The notes below the pieces were generated by a model, which saw only the letters and a program-made list of their open reading frames with translations, ran no database searches and had not been told where the DNA came from. Source: Cupriavidus taiwanensis (GTDB lineage: Bacteria > Pseudomonadota > Gammaproteobacteria > Burkholderiales > Burkholderiaceae). From it: a stretch of 64,000 nt of DNA. How positions within the stretch are numbered: the stretch's first letter is position 1; every line of letters starts with the position of its first letter. This document shows positions 9,577 to 17,441 of this stretch, one piece after another. The position numbers and the translations under genes were made by a program. The stretch spans positions 111,164 to 175,163 of the forward strand of contig NZ_LT977072.1 in NCBI RefSeq assembly GCF_900250075.1, in the 5' to 3' direction.

Positions 9577-10325
9577 CAGACGAAGTTGTTGTAGTAGGGT
9601 TGGGCGCGCGCGACGCCGGCCGCCCGGGCGATCGCCTGCTTTTCGGCCTGGGTCAACTCTTCCGAGATGCAGTTATTGGTATTGGCGGGATCCATGACGC
9701 GGCGGGTCACCAGTTGGTCACGCAACCAATCCAGTGCCAGCGAGAAGTTGACGGCCAGATTCCCGACCCGGCGTCCACGCAGCGCCTCCATGACACACAG
9801 TTCGAGGTAGAACGACGGGAAGTCCAGCTTCGCCAGATGTCGCCATAGCTTGACAAGCCGGATCTCATCCAGGCGCCCGGACTGTTGCACCGTATTGATA
9901 TGGAGTTGCACGTTGGTCTGCCGCCAGGTTCCCGCCCTACGGTGATAAAGCCAGTGGTAGTGCTGGTAGCCCGGTTGCTGCCGGCCCGGCACCAGGTCGA
10001 CCGAGAGGCCACCCACCATCACCCCGATCGAAACATTCTGCTGGCGCGGGTTCCAGCCCCATCCTTGGGCGGCCTGATACAGCTTGCCGAAAATCGCTTG
10101 CAAAGTCTCGGGCGTCTGCGGGGAGAGCGAGATGAATAGATCCATGTCGGTCGAGCAGGTGTTGGCCGTGCCTTTGGCCATGGACCCCGAGTACGACACG
10201 CCGGCGAGGTACTGCCCCGCCCACTGAGCGATGGAGGGATAAATCAACTGCTCGGCTACTAACTGTGCTTGCGCCGCGTCCACGCGGTACTTGTGCAGCA
10301 AGCCGGCGAGATACTGGTCTGCCAT
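9573..10325 (-). CDS. CD-NTase-like nucleotidyltransferase
   Basis: 250 residues with a Pol-beta-type nucleotidyltransferase core: SGSMAKGTANTCSTDMDLFI at residues 46-65 supplies the G-S motif and the metal-binding pair Asp60/Asp62, and LSVDLVP supplies the third carboxylate (Asp110). The following part (IRLVKLWRHL, then MDPANTNNC near residue 218) resembles the OAS/CD-NTase C-terminal helical core. These enzymes make cyclic or linear oligonucleotide signals in CBASS anti-phage systems. It is somewhat short for the family. It is flanked by an Abi_C gene upstream (69 nt gap) and a DUF6602 gene downstream (4-nt overlap), consistent with a defence operon. The alternative is a stand-alone nucleotidyltransferase modifying RNA or protein. 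Confidence 0.75.
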   Translation of the reverse strand: MADQYLAGLLHKYRVDAAQAQLVAEQLIYPSIAQWAGQYLAGVSYSGSMAKGTANTCSTDMDLFISLSPQTPETLQAIFGKLYQAAQGWGWNPRQQNVSIGVMVGGLSVDLVPGRQQPGYQHYHWLYHRRAGTWRQTNVQLHINTVQQSGRLDEIRLVKLWRHLAKLDFPSFYLELCVMEALRGRRVGNLAVNFSLALDWLRDQLVTRRVMDPANTNNCISEELTQAEKQAIARAAGVARAQPYYNNFVW

Positions 10326-10394
10326 CGAATCCCCTCATGAATGTGTAGCGGCCGCATGCCTCCGTTGCCTACAGCTTGCGCGAGGCCTCCGGAC

Positions 10395-11177
10395 TCAGCG
10401 GATCGTCAGCGTGCGCACGAAGAGCTCGGCCCACTTCAGCGCGTCAAAGACCAGCGTCTTCAGCACCGGTTTGGTGCCATGCACGTCGCCCATCTGCGAG
10501 CGCAGCGTCTGCATGACAAAGGCGCCCTGATTCAACGCGCCCCGGAAGTTCTGGCCAAACGGCTTCAGCATGGCATCCGGCCAACCCAGCTCGCGCAGCG
10601 GCGTGTCGAGATCGACCGTCGCTTGCAGCGCGCGGTTGCAGCCCTCCTGGAACGAGGCCTTGCGCGGATCGCCCAAAGCATGCCGGGCATAGACCATGGC
10701 CACGGCAGTGTCGACCGCACCGCAGGCCGCCGAGACCGCACCGCCCAGGTCGCCATCGCGCAAGCGCTGCCCCGCCTTCAGCAGATCCGCCCGCGGCTCG
10801 GCGGGCAACTGCGCGAGCTCGGCGGGATCAAAGAGCTCCAGCGCCACCAGGTGGTGGTCCGCGATGCCCCAGCCGTGCCGTGCCAGGTCATCCGCGAGTG
10901 GCTCGCTTAGATTCGGGCGACGGGCCAGCAGCAGTTCCGTCATGAACCTCACCACGACACCTTGTTCGGCATCGGGCATGCGCGCCAGCTCGCCGTCCAG
11001 GGCCGAGAGCAGCTGACCTTTGGTGGCGCCATTGCCCTGCGCCGTGGACCGTTGATGCAGGTGCGCCAGCGCGCCCATGTTGACCCCGGCGTGGCCGGCA
11101 ATCTCCTTGATGTCGTCGAACGTTTCGTCGCGCAGATAGGCGCGCACGGTGCCCCAGGCCAGATGCGGCTTCGCCAT
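10395..11177 (-). CDS. Abi_C (abortive infection C-terminal, HEPN-type) protein
   Basis: 260 residues. The C-terminal half (about 130-245) fits the Abi_C family: a helical block with GGAVSAACGAVDTAVAMVYA and then LRSQMGDVHG, an R-x6-H arrangement (Arg226, His233) like the catalytic motif of HEPN RNases. The N-terminal half is helical and unassigned; the segment at residues 20-45 could be a small helix-turn-helix. It is the first gene of the nucleotidyltransferase/DUF6602 operon and starts about 150 nt downstream of hns-A. Likely role: RNA cleavage or signal sensing in abortive infection. Family call good, mechanism inferred. Confidence 0.72.
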   Translation of the reverse strand: MAKPHLAWGTVRAYLRDETFDDIKEIAGHAGVNMGALAHLHQRSTAQGNGATKGQLLSALDGELARMPDAEQGVVVRFMTELLLARRPNLSEPLADDLARHGWGIADHHLVALELFDPAELAQLPAEPRADLLKAGQRLRDGDLGGAVSAACGAVDTAVAMVYARHALGDPRKASFQEGCNRALQATVDLDTPLRELGWPDAMLKPFGQNFRGALNQGAFVMQTLRSQMGDVHGTKPVLKTLVFDALKWAELFVRTLTIR

Positions 11178-11328
11178 GTTGTAAGTCCTTGCTTTTTGCT
11201 GCTATCGGTGCTGGACCATTTTAATAACAGTTATCGGCAAAGGAGAAGTGATGCAAGAAAGCCGCCCGGAGGCGCCTTGGATCGCGACTAACTGTCGCCG
11301 CATGCGGAAGCAGGGATAGCCGGCAGTG

Positions 11329-11646
11329 CTACCCGACCCGAAAGAACTCCACACTCTGCCCCGCATTGACCGCCCGCTGCAGCCAGTCGGGCATCTCGCC
11401 CTGCCCGTCCCATTTCTGTCCCGCAGCGTTGCGGTAGCAGACCGCCGGCGGCGGCGCGGGTTGGGGTGGAGGCGGAGGCGGCGGCTCGGGTGGGGGTGGC
11501 GGGGGCGGGGGCGGGGGCGGGGGCGGGGGCGGGGGCGGCGGATCGAAGCACCCCGCCGCGGCCAGTTCCTCCATGGTCAGCCCGTAGTCGGCCATCTCGG
11601 CCTGGATCCAGCGGATCGCCGCCGTCCGCTCAATGTTTACTGTCAT
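11329..11646 (-). CDS. H-NS-like protein with expanded proline linker (hns-A)
   Basis: 105 residues: an N-terminal helical part (ERTAAIRWIQAEMADYGL), an extremely proline-rich linker (18 consecutive prolines followed by more), and a C-terminal block CYRNAAGQKWDGQGEMPDWL that fits the H-NS C-terminal DNA-binding domain (aromatic, W-x-G-x-G core). The ATG overlaps the end of kfrA-A by 17 nt, as in the two other pairs. The linker is about 20 residues longer than in hns-B and hns-C because of a GGGGGC repeat in the DNA. Expected to bind AT-rich DNA and silence or bridge it. Although its kfrA partner is broken, this gene is intact. It lies about 150 nt upstream of the Abi_C operon. Confidence 0.78.
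   Translation of the reverse strand: MTVNIERTAAIRWIQAEMADYGLTMEELAAAGCFDPPPPPPPPPPPPPPPPPPEPPPPPPPQPAPPPAVCYRNAAGQKWDGQGEMPDWLQRAVNAGQSVEFFRVG
11501..11536 (+). repeat. (GGGGGC)6 tandem repeat inside hns-A
   Basis: Six perfect copies of GGGGGC within a longer G-rich tract (about 11488-11540). On the coding strand it encodes the polyproline linker. The plus strand could form G-quadruplexes; copy number is expected to be unstable, and the other hns copies have far fewer units. Confidence 0.85.
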
Positions 11647-12559
11647 CGTGTTCGTTGTCGCTGCTATCGCTGCTATCGCTGGTGTCGCTGGTGTCGCTGC
11701 GCTCTTCCGGGCTCGGCGCGCTCGCCCCGTGTGCTTCGGCTGGCGGTTCGGGTGGTGTGTCGCTAGGTGTGTCGCTAGCCAAAGGGGCGGGCCGCTGGCC
11801 TTGCGCCGCCGGCGCTCGGCGCTACCCCCCTCCCCCCGTTCGCGCGGCGCGCCGTAATTCTGCCAGCAGCTGTCGCGCGAGCGCCGCTTCGGCCTCGGCG
11901 CGCTCGGTTCGGCGCTGCGCCGCGGTGAGTTCCGCCTGCACGCTGGCCAGGGCGTCGGCCGCTTTCCGCGCGGCGGCGTCGGCAGCCGCAAGCCGCGTGG
12001 TGAGCTGCTCGGTGAGTGCCGCGACCTGGGTCTCTAGCCGGGCCCGGGCCTCCGCCTGCGCCACCGCCGCGTCGCGGGCTTCGTGGCGCGCCGCCGCCGG
12101 TTCGCCGCGCAACTCTTCGGCCAACCGCTCGCTCCTGGGCAATTGCCACCTGCTCGCGGGCGCGCTCCAGCACGGCCGAGAATTGGGTCCGTAGCTCTTC
12201 TAACTGCCGCCTCCCCGCCTCCAGTTCCGCCCGGCCCGCCTCCAGCCGTGCCTGGGTGGCGGCGTGGGCCTGACGCTCCGCGGTCAACACCGCCTCGTCC
12301 GCCTCGATAGCCTGCCGCGCGGTGCCGAGCTGGGTGACCAGCGCCGCGGCTTCCTCGCGCGCGCTGGCCGTCTCGGCGCGCGCCGCATCGCGCTCGGCTT
12401 CGGCCGCGCTGGCCGCCGCACGCACCTCGGCACGCAGCGTGGCCAGCTCGCCGGTGGCGGCCTCGTTGGCGGCCTCGTTGGCGGCCTGCCAGATGGTCTG
12501 CACCGCCCCGGCGGCAATGGCCTTCAACGCGTCCGGCAAGTCCGGATGGTCGATGGTGA
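11630..12559 (-). pseudogene. kfrA-like gene A, truncated and frameshifted
   Basis: Similarity to the intact copy (kfrA-C) starts only at TIDHPDLPDALKAIAAGAVQ, so the N-terminal DNA-binding domain is missing, apparently cut at about 12559. The alanine/glutamate-rich coiled-coil follows, but the frame changes near 12130 and again near 11830. The last codons before the TGA at 11630 (acidic tail ending with Lys-His) are again in the original register and overlap hns-A. The remains identify the fourth-from-left module of the island. No functional KfrA can be made from it. Confidence 0.75.
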
Positions 12560-12856
12560 GGGCCGGCCGGGATACGCCCTTAAGCGCTGCAGAGCATAAA
12601 GCTTTATCTTGGTCGCAGGCCGAGCATGCGCAAGCGCGAAAATACTAAACCTTCGAACCCGTGAGATTTGCGAAACTTGGTGCGAATAGCACGCACGTGA
12701 GCCGGTAATACCGCGCAGTTACCGGCGCATATGATACCTTGACGGAGTCGATTGGGGATCAGTCCAGGCTCCGGCCAATATGCCCCACTGAAGGAGGGGA
12801 TCGGTTAAGTCTCATTGAAAATAATTAATTGTGGCCCTCGCTCGAGGAGCGGTGAT
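12560..12856. other. Intergenic region between kfrA-A remnant and HEPN gene
   Basis: About 300 bases, lower in GC than the kfrA copies. No reading frame or repeat was recognised. It contains the break point at which the 5' part of kfrA-A was lost. Confidence 0.35.
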
Positions 12857-13687
12857 CTATGACAGCGCGGGTTCGCTGTCTTCAGTCATCCAAAACTGTA
12901 TCTGCTCGTCTATGCTTGCTACAAGCGAGGTGCACTTCTTTATCAGCTCTACCACCGCCTCCTTATCTACACCCGTCGGCTTTCCTTCTTTATCAACACC
13001 GTTTCTGTGTACACAGTCATGACGGATGAGAACGGCCCTAAATAGCCAGCCAATATCACCGAAGTCGATATCAAGCACCGACGCATACATTGGCTTCACC
13101 TTCTTCAGGTCATGGAAGATCAGATCCTGCAAGTATTTCGCCACAGAGAGCTTTAGTCCCTCTAGCTTGCCGAAGATCTCTTTCAGTGAAAACTGCCGGT
13201 CTCCTAGCGCCGGATCGGTTTCGACTAACTTTCGAATCAACGCATCGGAATTCACGACAGTCCGGATGAACGTACCTGAGAGGTATGCTTCAACGGCGGT
13301 TACCACCTGGGCATACAGCATGTTGCACAATGTCGCCTCTAGATCGTCCGATACGGGAATCTTCAGCAGCCTATAAACATAGCGGGCAACGTCCTCGTAT
13401 GTGTCAAGCTGCTCGGATGACTCTATCACCCACTGTAGTTCGTCATCCTCATCTTCTTTCAGAACCTCGAACTCCAGCGAGACAGCGCCAGCTATCGATA
13501 CGTTGGTCTCTGTGGCTTTCCGTCGGATACGAACCTCGAAGTCTTTACTGCATCCGTCACATTGGATTGAGTCGTACAAATTCTCCTCGACGTCCCTGAT
13601 ATCCAGGGATGGGTCCCGCGTAGAGAAGTGCAGATTTTGTTCTACAAACGCGCCGCAAGTGCACGAAAATGCAACATTAATGTCCAT
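12857..13687 (-). CDS. Zinc-ribbon plus HEPN-domain protein
   Basis: 276 residues from the ATG giving MDINVAFSCTCGAFV; an upstream non-ATG start is possible. The N-terminus has a CTC...CDGC arrangement (Cys9, Cys11, Cys43, Cys46) that looks like a zinc ribbon. The C-terminal half is helical and ends with RHDCVHRNG (Arg222, His227), the R-x4-H signature of HEPN ribonucleases. The last 150 residues are clearly related to those of the HEPN/Toprim-N protein at 25.8-27.0 kb. HEPN proteins of this type act as RNases in defence and toxin-antitoxin systems. No antitoxin gene is obvious next to it. The AT-rich composition suggests separate acquisition. Confidence 0.72.
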   Translation of the reverse strand: MDINVAFSCTCGAFVEQNLHFSTRDPSLDIRDVEENLYDSIQCDGCSKDFEVRIRRKATETNVSIAGAVSLEFEVLKEDEDDELQWVIESSEQLDTYEDVARYVYRLLKIPVSDDLEATLCNMLYAQVVTAVEAYLSGTFIRTVVNSDALIRKLVETDPALGDRQFSLKEIFGKLEGLKLSVAKYLQDLIFHDLKKVKPMYASVLDIDFGDIGWLFRAVLIRHDCVHRNGVDKEGKPTGVDKEAVVELIKKCTSLVASIDEQIQFWMTEDSEPALS

Positions 13688-13949
13688 ACTTATTAGATAA
13701 GTCAGAGATCCGGGCCTGACAGCGAACGTAGGGCCTGTCTGGAGCATGCTCAACGGCGAGCACACCTATACCCACCTTACTTTGCCCTGAGATTCTCGAA
13801 TCGACTCAACGGAAATTATCGCCACGGCAGCCCCCACTTGCTAGCGCCACTCCGCAAGTAGGGTCCGCAAGCTTACGGAGCCACCAAGAAGAAATTCTCA
13901 ATGGCCGGACGGGCACGCGCACTAATTCATAGCGAATAAGATGCCGGCC

Positions 13950-14375
13950 CTATCTGACCATTTCCACGACCTTACATTCGCGCTCTTCCACCACCCTATT
14001 ATTTTTATATTCACAAGCCAATGGATAATTGTCAACCAGCCTAAACTCGAAAGCAACAACTGATCTATCGGAGTATGCGGCGTCGAACGTCCATTCAATA
14101 CGATATTTACAGCTCGGAACGATTACGCCAGTTGATCCGGATGCAATGTCTACATCATCCGTTTCAATATCCGTCCACCACGACAACAGCTGTAAGGGGA
14201 AGCTGGGTGGCTCACCGATATATCGAAAAAGCTTAACCTTGCCGTTTACCACAGATGTTTTGGACTCAACAATCACCTTTCCCTCAACATACCGTGCAAC
14301 TCTGTGATTGTGGTCCATAAGCCAATTAGCATCTGGAATTTTTTGATTATTGCAAATATCTCGACCGTTCAACAT
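13950..14375 (-). CDS. Hypothetical protein (141 aa)
   Basis: A small, charged, AT-richer reading frame without a signal peptide or known motif. It contains SWWTDIETDD in the middle and five cysteines spread along the chain. It overlaps the end of the H-NS-like pseudogene by about 29 nt and precedes the zinc-ribbon HEPN gene on the same strand (260 nt gap), so it could be a partner or antitoxin of that gene. I do not recognise it. Coding status is supported by length and codon use only. Confidence 0.5.
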   Translation of the reverse strand: MLNGRDICNNQKIPDANWLMDHNHRVARYVEGKVIVESKTSVVNGKVKLFRYIGEPPSFPLQLLSWWTDIETDDVDIASGSTGVIVPSCKYRIEWTFDAAYSDRSVVAFEFRLVDNYPLACEYKNNRVVEERECKVVEMVR

Positions 14376-15310
14376 TCTGTCTCATTACTTCAAAAGTTTT
14401 TTCGTCGGGCACAGCCAATTTGACGGTATCTGCAACCGACGTGCGGTGTCCAAGGAAGCGATTCGGATTCTTCCCTAACCAAGCTGGCCGCCCTCCCCCG
14501 GCCGGACTACGTGTTTCCAGTCTTGGGACCACGATATTTGGGAGGCAGGGACGCTTCGTGTTCGGGTTCGGGTTCGGGTTCGGGTTCGGGTTCGGGTTCG
14601 GGTTCGGGTTCGGGTTCGGGTTCGGGTTCGGGTTCGGGTTCGGGTTCGGGTTCGCGTTTAGTTTGTGGCCACCCTTCCCGTTTTCCAAGCGCATCTAGCG
14701 CTTGGGGTGTATGGGCCTGTTCAGCGTGGATGAGCCTATGGATGCCCGAGTTCACCGCCCTCATGTTGGACGGCTCGACGGAGAGATCAGGCCTGTCTGC
14801 CACTCTCCCTTCGTGGTGTACCTCTGCGTCTTGGCCGAGCGGCTCGCCTGAAATGCAAGAACTCGCGTTCTTCAGCACTTCCCGCTTAATGCTTGGCATT
14901 TCTTTGCGGTTGCGTGCCTCCAGATTGAGGCGGCGAATCTCGAGCTCCGGCGCATCGCGAACTGTGTTCAGGCAACGCTCGGAGTCTCTCAGACGAGAGA
15001 GCTGGTATGCGTCTCTAGGTTCCTGAAGGCGGCGACTCAAATCCTTGTTGATGGGGGGTTGGTAAACCCAGAGTTGTTTGCCATCGCGGTAATAATCCTC
15101 TTTGCCGAGCTCAGCCACAAATTGGTTAGCTCCCGCGCTGTCGGTGCCCAGGTCACCGTTACATTCTGCACGATTCGAACAATTACCCTGGGTAGTCAGT
15201 AGGTGCACATCCCGTGACTTCTGGCGAATTACATTGGCAATGGCATCGACCAACTGCTCAAGGTCTACGTCCGCCTCGTCAACGCCCGTGCTTTTCGACA
15301 GCAACTGCAA
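14347..15310 (-). pseudogene. H-NS-like gene with (Glu-Pro)n linker, broken
   Basis: The frame from 15310 gives about 200 unassigned residues, then about 16 Glu-Pro repeats, then PPKYRGPKTGNT followed by TAG and SGRGR. In a second frame comes RPAWLGKNPNRFL. Put together this is a typical H-NS C-terminal domain (KYR-PKTG-x-x-W-SGRGRxPxWLGKNxxRFL) in which the Trp codon has become TAG and one frameshift follows directly. The N-terminal part is not like H-NS and may be a fusion or a misread frame. The gene precedes the hypothetical protein and the zinc-ribbon HEPN gene, so even this unrelated H-NS type sits upstream of a defence gene. Confidence 0.6.
14561..14654 (+). repeat. (TTCGGG)n tandem hexamer, about 15.7 copies
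   Basis: 94 bases of perfect TTCGGG repeats. On the minus strand it encodes alternating Glu-Pro in the H-NS-like pseudogene. Because the unit is 6 nt, copy-number change would not disturb the frame. The GGG runs at 6-nt spacing resemble a telomere-like G-quadruplex former. Confidence 0.9.
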
Positions 15311-15461
15311 CTTGTGAGCATTTCAAGGCCCTTACCGGCCCCGCGTGGGCGGAGAAACCCCTACTTTTGGTTATGAAGGCGCCGTTTTTTATGTTTGTTT
15401 CTCGGGAGCTAACAGGTAGCGGCTCCCAACCAACCGTCAAGCCGACAATGCCCGAGGCCGC

Positions 15462-16118
15462 TCATGCATTCCACGGGTTTGAAGATGGCGCGATGCCAAT
15501 GTTGTAGTCGTCCAGAAAGCCGGGGAGCATGTAGAAGCGGTCAAGCGGCACAGGTCTACCGCGGGGAAGAAGGGGCGCCCTGTCGAAGATGGCGACGCTC
15601 GGCTCGTTGGCGAAGCGGGACGTGAAATAGATGCCGTCGATGTCCGAGTAAGCATCGTGGATGGCGCCGCTCCACAGGTTCGGCCCCCGATAATCCGCGG
15701 TCGACAGGACGCGGTTGTCAATGCCGAGATGAAAATGCGGCCGGGTCAAGTCGGCCAGCCGCAAAGGGCGGCGCAGCTCCGTACCAAGCTCGCTGACGCT
15801 TCGTCCCATCAGTTCTTCCTCGTCCAGCAGCAGGGGAAGCGTTTTACCCTGAAAGCGATCCCGCAAGACGGCCTCGGCCATGCACGCGGCGAAGCTTGGC
15901 GAGGCGTAGAGGACGCCGTACTCGTCGTTCGGCGCGTCGAAACGGTACGGTTGCCCACCGGTGGACCGGCGGTTGTAGTGTATCGGCCCAAAGACGGAAC
16001 GATGAATGCGCCACAGCTGCGTCAGCGCAAGGTCAAGTTCCTTCACCGGCATGACACGGCTAGCCAAATCCGGAGGCGGCAGGGGGCAGTTCAGCGCCTC
16101 CGCAGTCAGAAGTTGCAT
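15462..16118 (-). CDS. RES-domain toxin
   Basis: 218 residues with the three RES hallmarks: LWRIHRS (Arg37), the helix FAACMAEAVLRD (Glu82) and DGIYFTSRF (Ser167). RES toxins (for example ParT, MbcT) degrade NAD+ or ADP-ribosylate a metabolic enzyme and so stop growth. The start codon shares one base with the stop of the antitoxin gene (TGATG), the usual coupled arrangement. Length and motif order are normal; it appears intact. Confidence 0.88.
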   Translation of the reverse strand: MQLLTAEALNCPLPPPDLASRVMPVKELDLALTQLWRIHRSVFGPIHYNRRSTGGQPYRFDAPNDEYGVLYASPSFAACMAEAVLRDRFQGKTLPLLLDEEELMGRSVSELGTELRRPLRLADLTRPHFHLGIDNRVLSTADYRGPNLWSGAIHDAYSDIDGIYFTSRFANEPSVAIFDRAPLLPRGRPVPLDRFYMLPGFLDDYNIGIAPSSNPWNA

Positions 16119-17059
16119 CAGGCTGCCCCCTGCTCGCCAGCGTACCTGTTCACGACCGCCAGTACGACCGGCTCGATGGGCTTGGACGCGTCGGCGATCC
16201 AGTCCATGGGACGCACGTCACCGAGCGTCTCGAGTGGCCGTTGCATGAAGTTGTGAACAACCCAGCAGCTTGCACCCGCCTCAATGAAAGGTGCTAGCGC
16301 GGCGGTCAACCGATCCGCTTCGGCATCGAACTGCCATTGGGGGTATCGCAGGCCGCGTTGCTTTCCCGGCGGGACCAGCGCGTACAGCTGCCCCTTCAGC
16401 CGCGCTTCGTTGATGGCCCGGTCAGATCGTCCCGAATAAGTCGCCGCATCGCGCAGCGACAAATTTTCGGGACGTTGGAGTTCTGCCAGTGCCTGATGCT
16501 TCCCTCGATCGCGTGCGGCTTGGAGAGGGTCTTGGGTAAGGGGCTCGTCCTGGTTGCGACCGATGGCACGGGCGGCCCTTACAATCAACTCATCTATCGC
16601 GCGTTCAGAATACGAACCAACCGTCACCACGTCGCCGAGCACTTCTTCGATCCTCGCGTACACCTTATCGGCGAGGGCTGTTCGCATGGGTAGACCGTGA
16701 GCTGCGGCACCGCCGAGCGCCATCGCCGTTTGGGCAAGGAGTGCGTCAACCTCCGCAGGGTTGATTCGGTTGACCTGCGTGGCCACGGCAGCGACGGCGG
16801 CGGCACGGAAGTTGCATTCTGCAATTTCCGTGGCCTGCTTCGTGGCCTTTTGGACTGCCTCGTATGCATTGTTCGCAGCCGAAATCGCCGATTTTACGAT
16901 CGCAACGGTCGCCCCAGAGTCCGGTGGGACCGAGTTGACGCGCGATAACCCAGCTGCATGTGGCCCATAAAGGTGATCAACGCCCTTCGGCGGAGTCTCC
17001 GAAATATGAATCGTGATGCTCTCCTCGAGCACAGAGGGGTGCGGCGTTTTCGCTTGCAT
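16118..17059 (-). CDS. Antitoxin of RES pair, Xre/MbcA/ParS-type C-terminus
   Basis: 313 residues, longer than usual RES antitoxins. The last 70 residues (FIEAGASCWVVHNFMQRPLE, then LGDVRPMDWIAD) resemble the MbcA/ParS toxin-binding domain, which inserts into the RES active site. The middle (about 200-240, LSLRDAATYSGRSDRAINEA) looks like a helix-turn-helix that would bind the operator. The N-terminal 150 residues are alanine-rich and helical, probably an oligomerisation region. It overlaps the toxin gene by one base. A tandem palindrome 13 nt upstream is the likely autoregulatory site. Confidence 0.78.
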   Translation of the reverse strand: MQAKTPHPSVLEESITIHISETPPKGVDHLYGPHAAGLSRVNSVPPDSGATVAIVKSAISAANNAYEAVQKATKQATEIAECNFRAAAVAAVATQVNRINPAEVDALLAQTAMALGGAAAHGLPMRTALADKVYARIEEVLGDVVTVGSYSERAIDELIVRAARAIGRNQDEPLTQDPLQAARDRGKHQALAELQRPENLSLRDAATYSGRSDRAINEARLKGQLYALVPPGKQRGLRYPQWQFDAEADRLTAALAPFIEAGASCWVVHNFMQRPLETLGDVRPMDWIADASKPIEPVVLAVVNRYAGEQGAA

Positions 17060-17071
17060 GCCCCAATACTA

Positions 17072-17090
17072 GTTCATGAACTTCATGAAC
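17072..17090. promoter_or_regulatory. Putative operator of the RES toxin-antitoxin operon
   Basis: GTTCATGAACTTCATGAAC: two 9-base direct repeats of TTCATGAAC, each nearly palindromic, immediately upstream of the antitoxin start. This is the expected layout for an autorepressed toxin-antitoxin promoter. Confidence 0.6.
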
Positions 17091-17137
17091 GCAAATCGGG
17101 AAGAGTGACCTTTGTTTCGCTGCCGCGAGACGCAGTC

Positions 17138-17169
17138 GCCCGGGGTTCAAAAAAATCCGCCAAATCCCC
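17138..17169 (-). repeat. Conserved 3' flank of hns (copy B)
   Basis: A stretch of about 32 bases just 3' of hns-B (core CGCCCGGG, then AAAATCCGCCA on the plus strand) that recurs at 20841-20875 next to the hns-E remnant with a few differences. It may be a terminator or part of the module boundary. Confidence 0.5.
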
Positions 17170-17183
17170 AGCTTTGCTTGAAG

Positions 17184-17441
17184 CTATCCGACCCGGTAAA
17201 ACTCCACACTCTGCCCCGCATTGACCGCCCGCTGCAGCCAGTCGGGCATCTCCCCCTGGCCGTCCCATTTCTGTCCCGCAGCGTTGCGGTAGCAGACCAC
17301 CGGCGGCGGCGCGGGTGGCGGTGGCGGGGGCGGCGGATCGAAGCACCCCGCCGCTGCCAGCTCCTCCATGGTCAGCCCGTAGTCGGCCATCTCGGCCTGG
17401 ATCCAGCGGATCGCCGCCGCCCGCTCAGTGTTTGCCGTCAT
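17184..17441 (-). CDS. H-NS-like protein (hns-B)
   Basis: 85 residues with the same plan as hns-A: helical N-terminus (AAAIRWIQAEMADYGLTMEE), a short polyproline linker of eight prolines plus APPP, and the C-terminal CYRNAAGQKWDGQGEMPDWL block of the H-NS DNA-binding type. The ATG lies 17 nt inside the end of kfrA-B. The gene is intact although the kfrA before it is frameshifted. It sits 124 nt upstream of the RES antitoxin gene. Confidence 0.78.
   Translation of the reverse strand: MTANTERAAAIRWIQAEMADYGLTMEELAAAGCFDPPPPPPPPAPPPVVCYRNAAGQKWDGQGEMPDWLQRAVNAGQSVEFYRVG

Noticed and set aside
14561..14654. Hexamer array considered as a CRISPR or telomere-like array
   Set aside because: Perfect short tandem repeat with no spacers, inside coding sequence; it is a microsatellite.
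14511..15026. Plus-strand frame with Ser-Gly repeats
   Set aside because: The minus frame shows a recognisable H-NS C-terminal motif behind the same repeat; the plus frame has no similarity.
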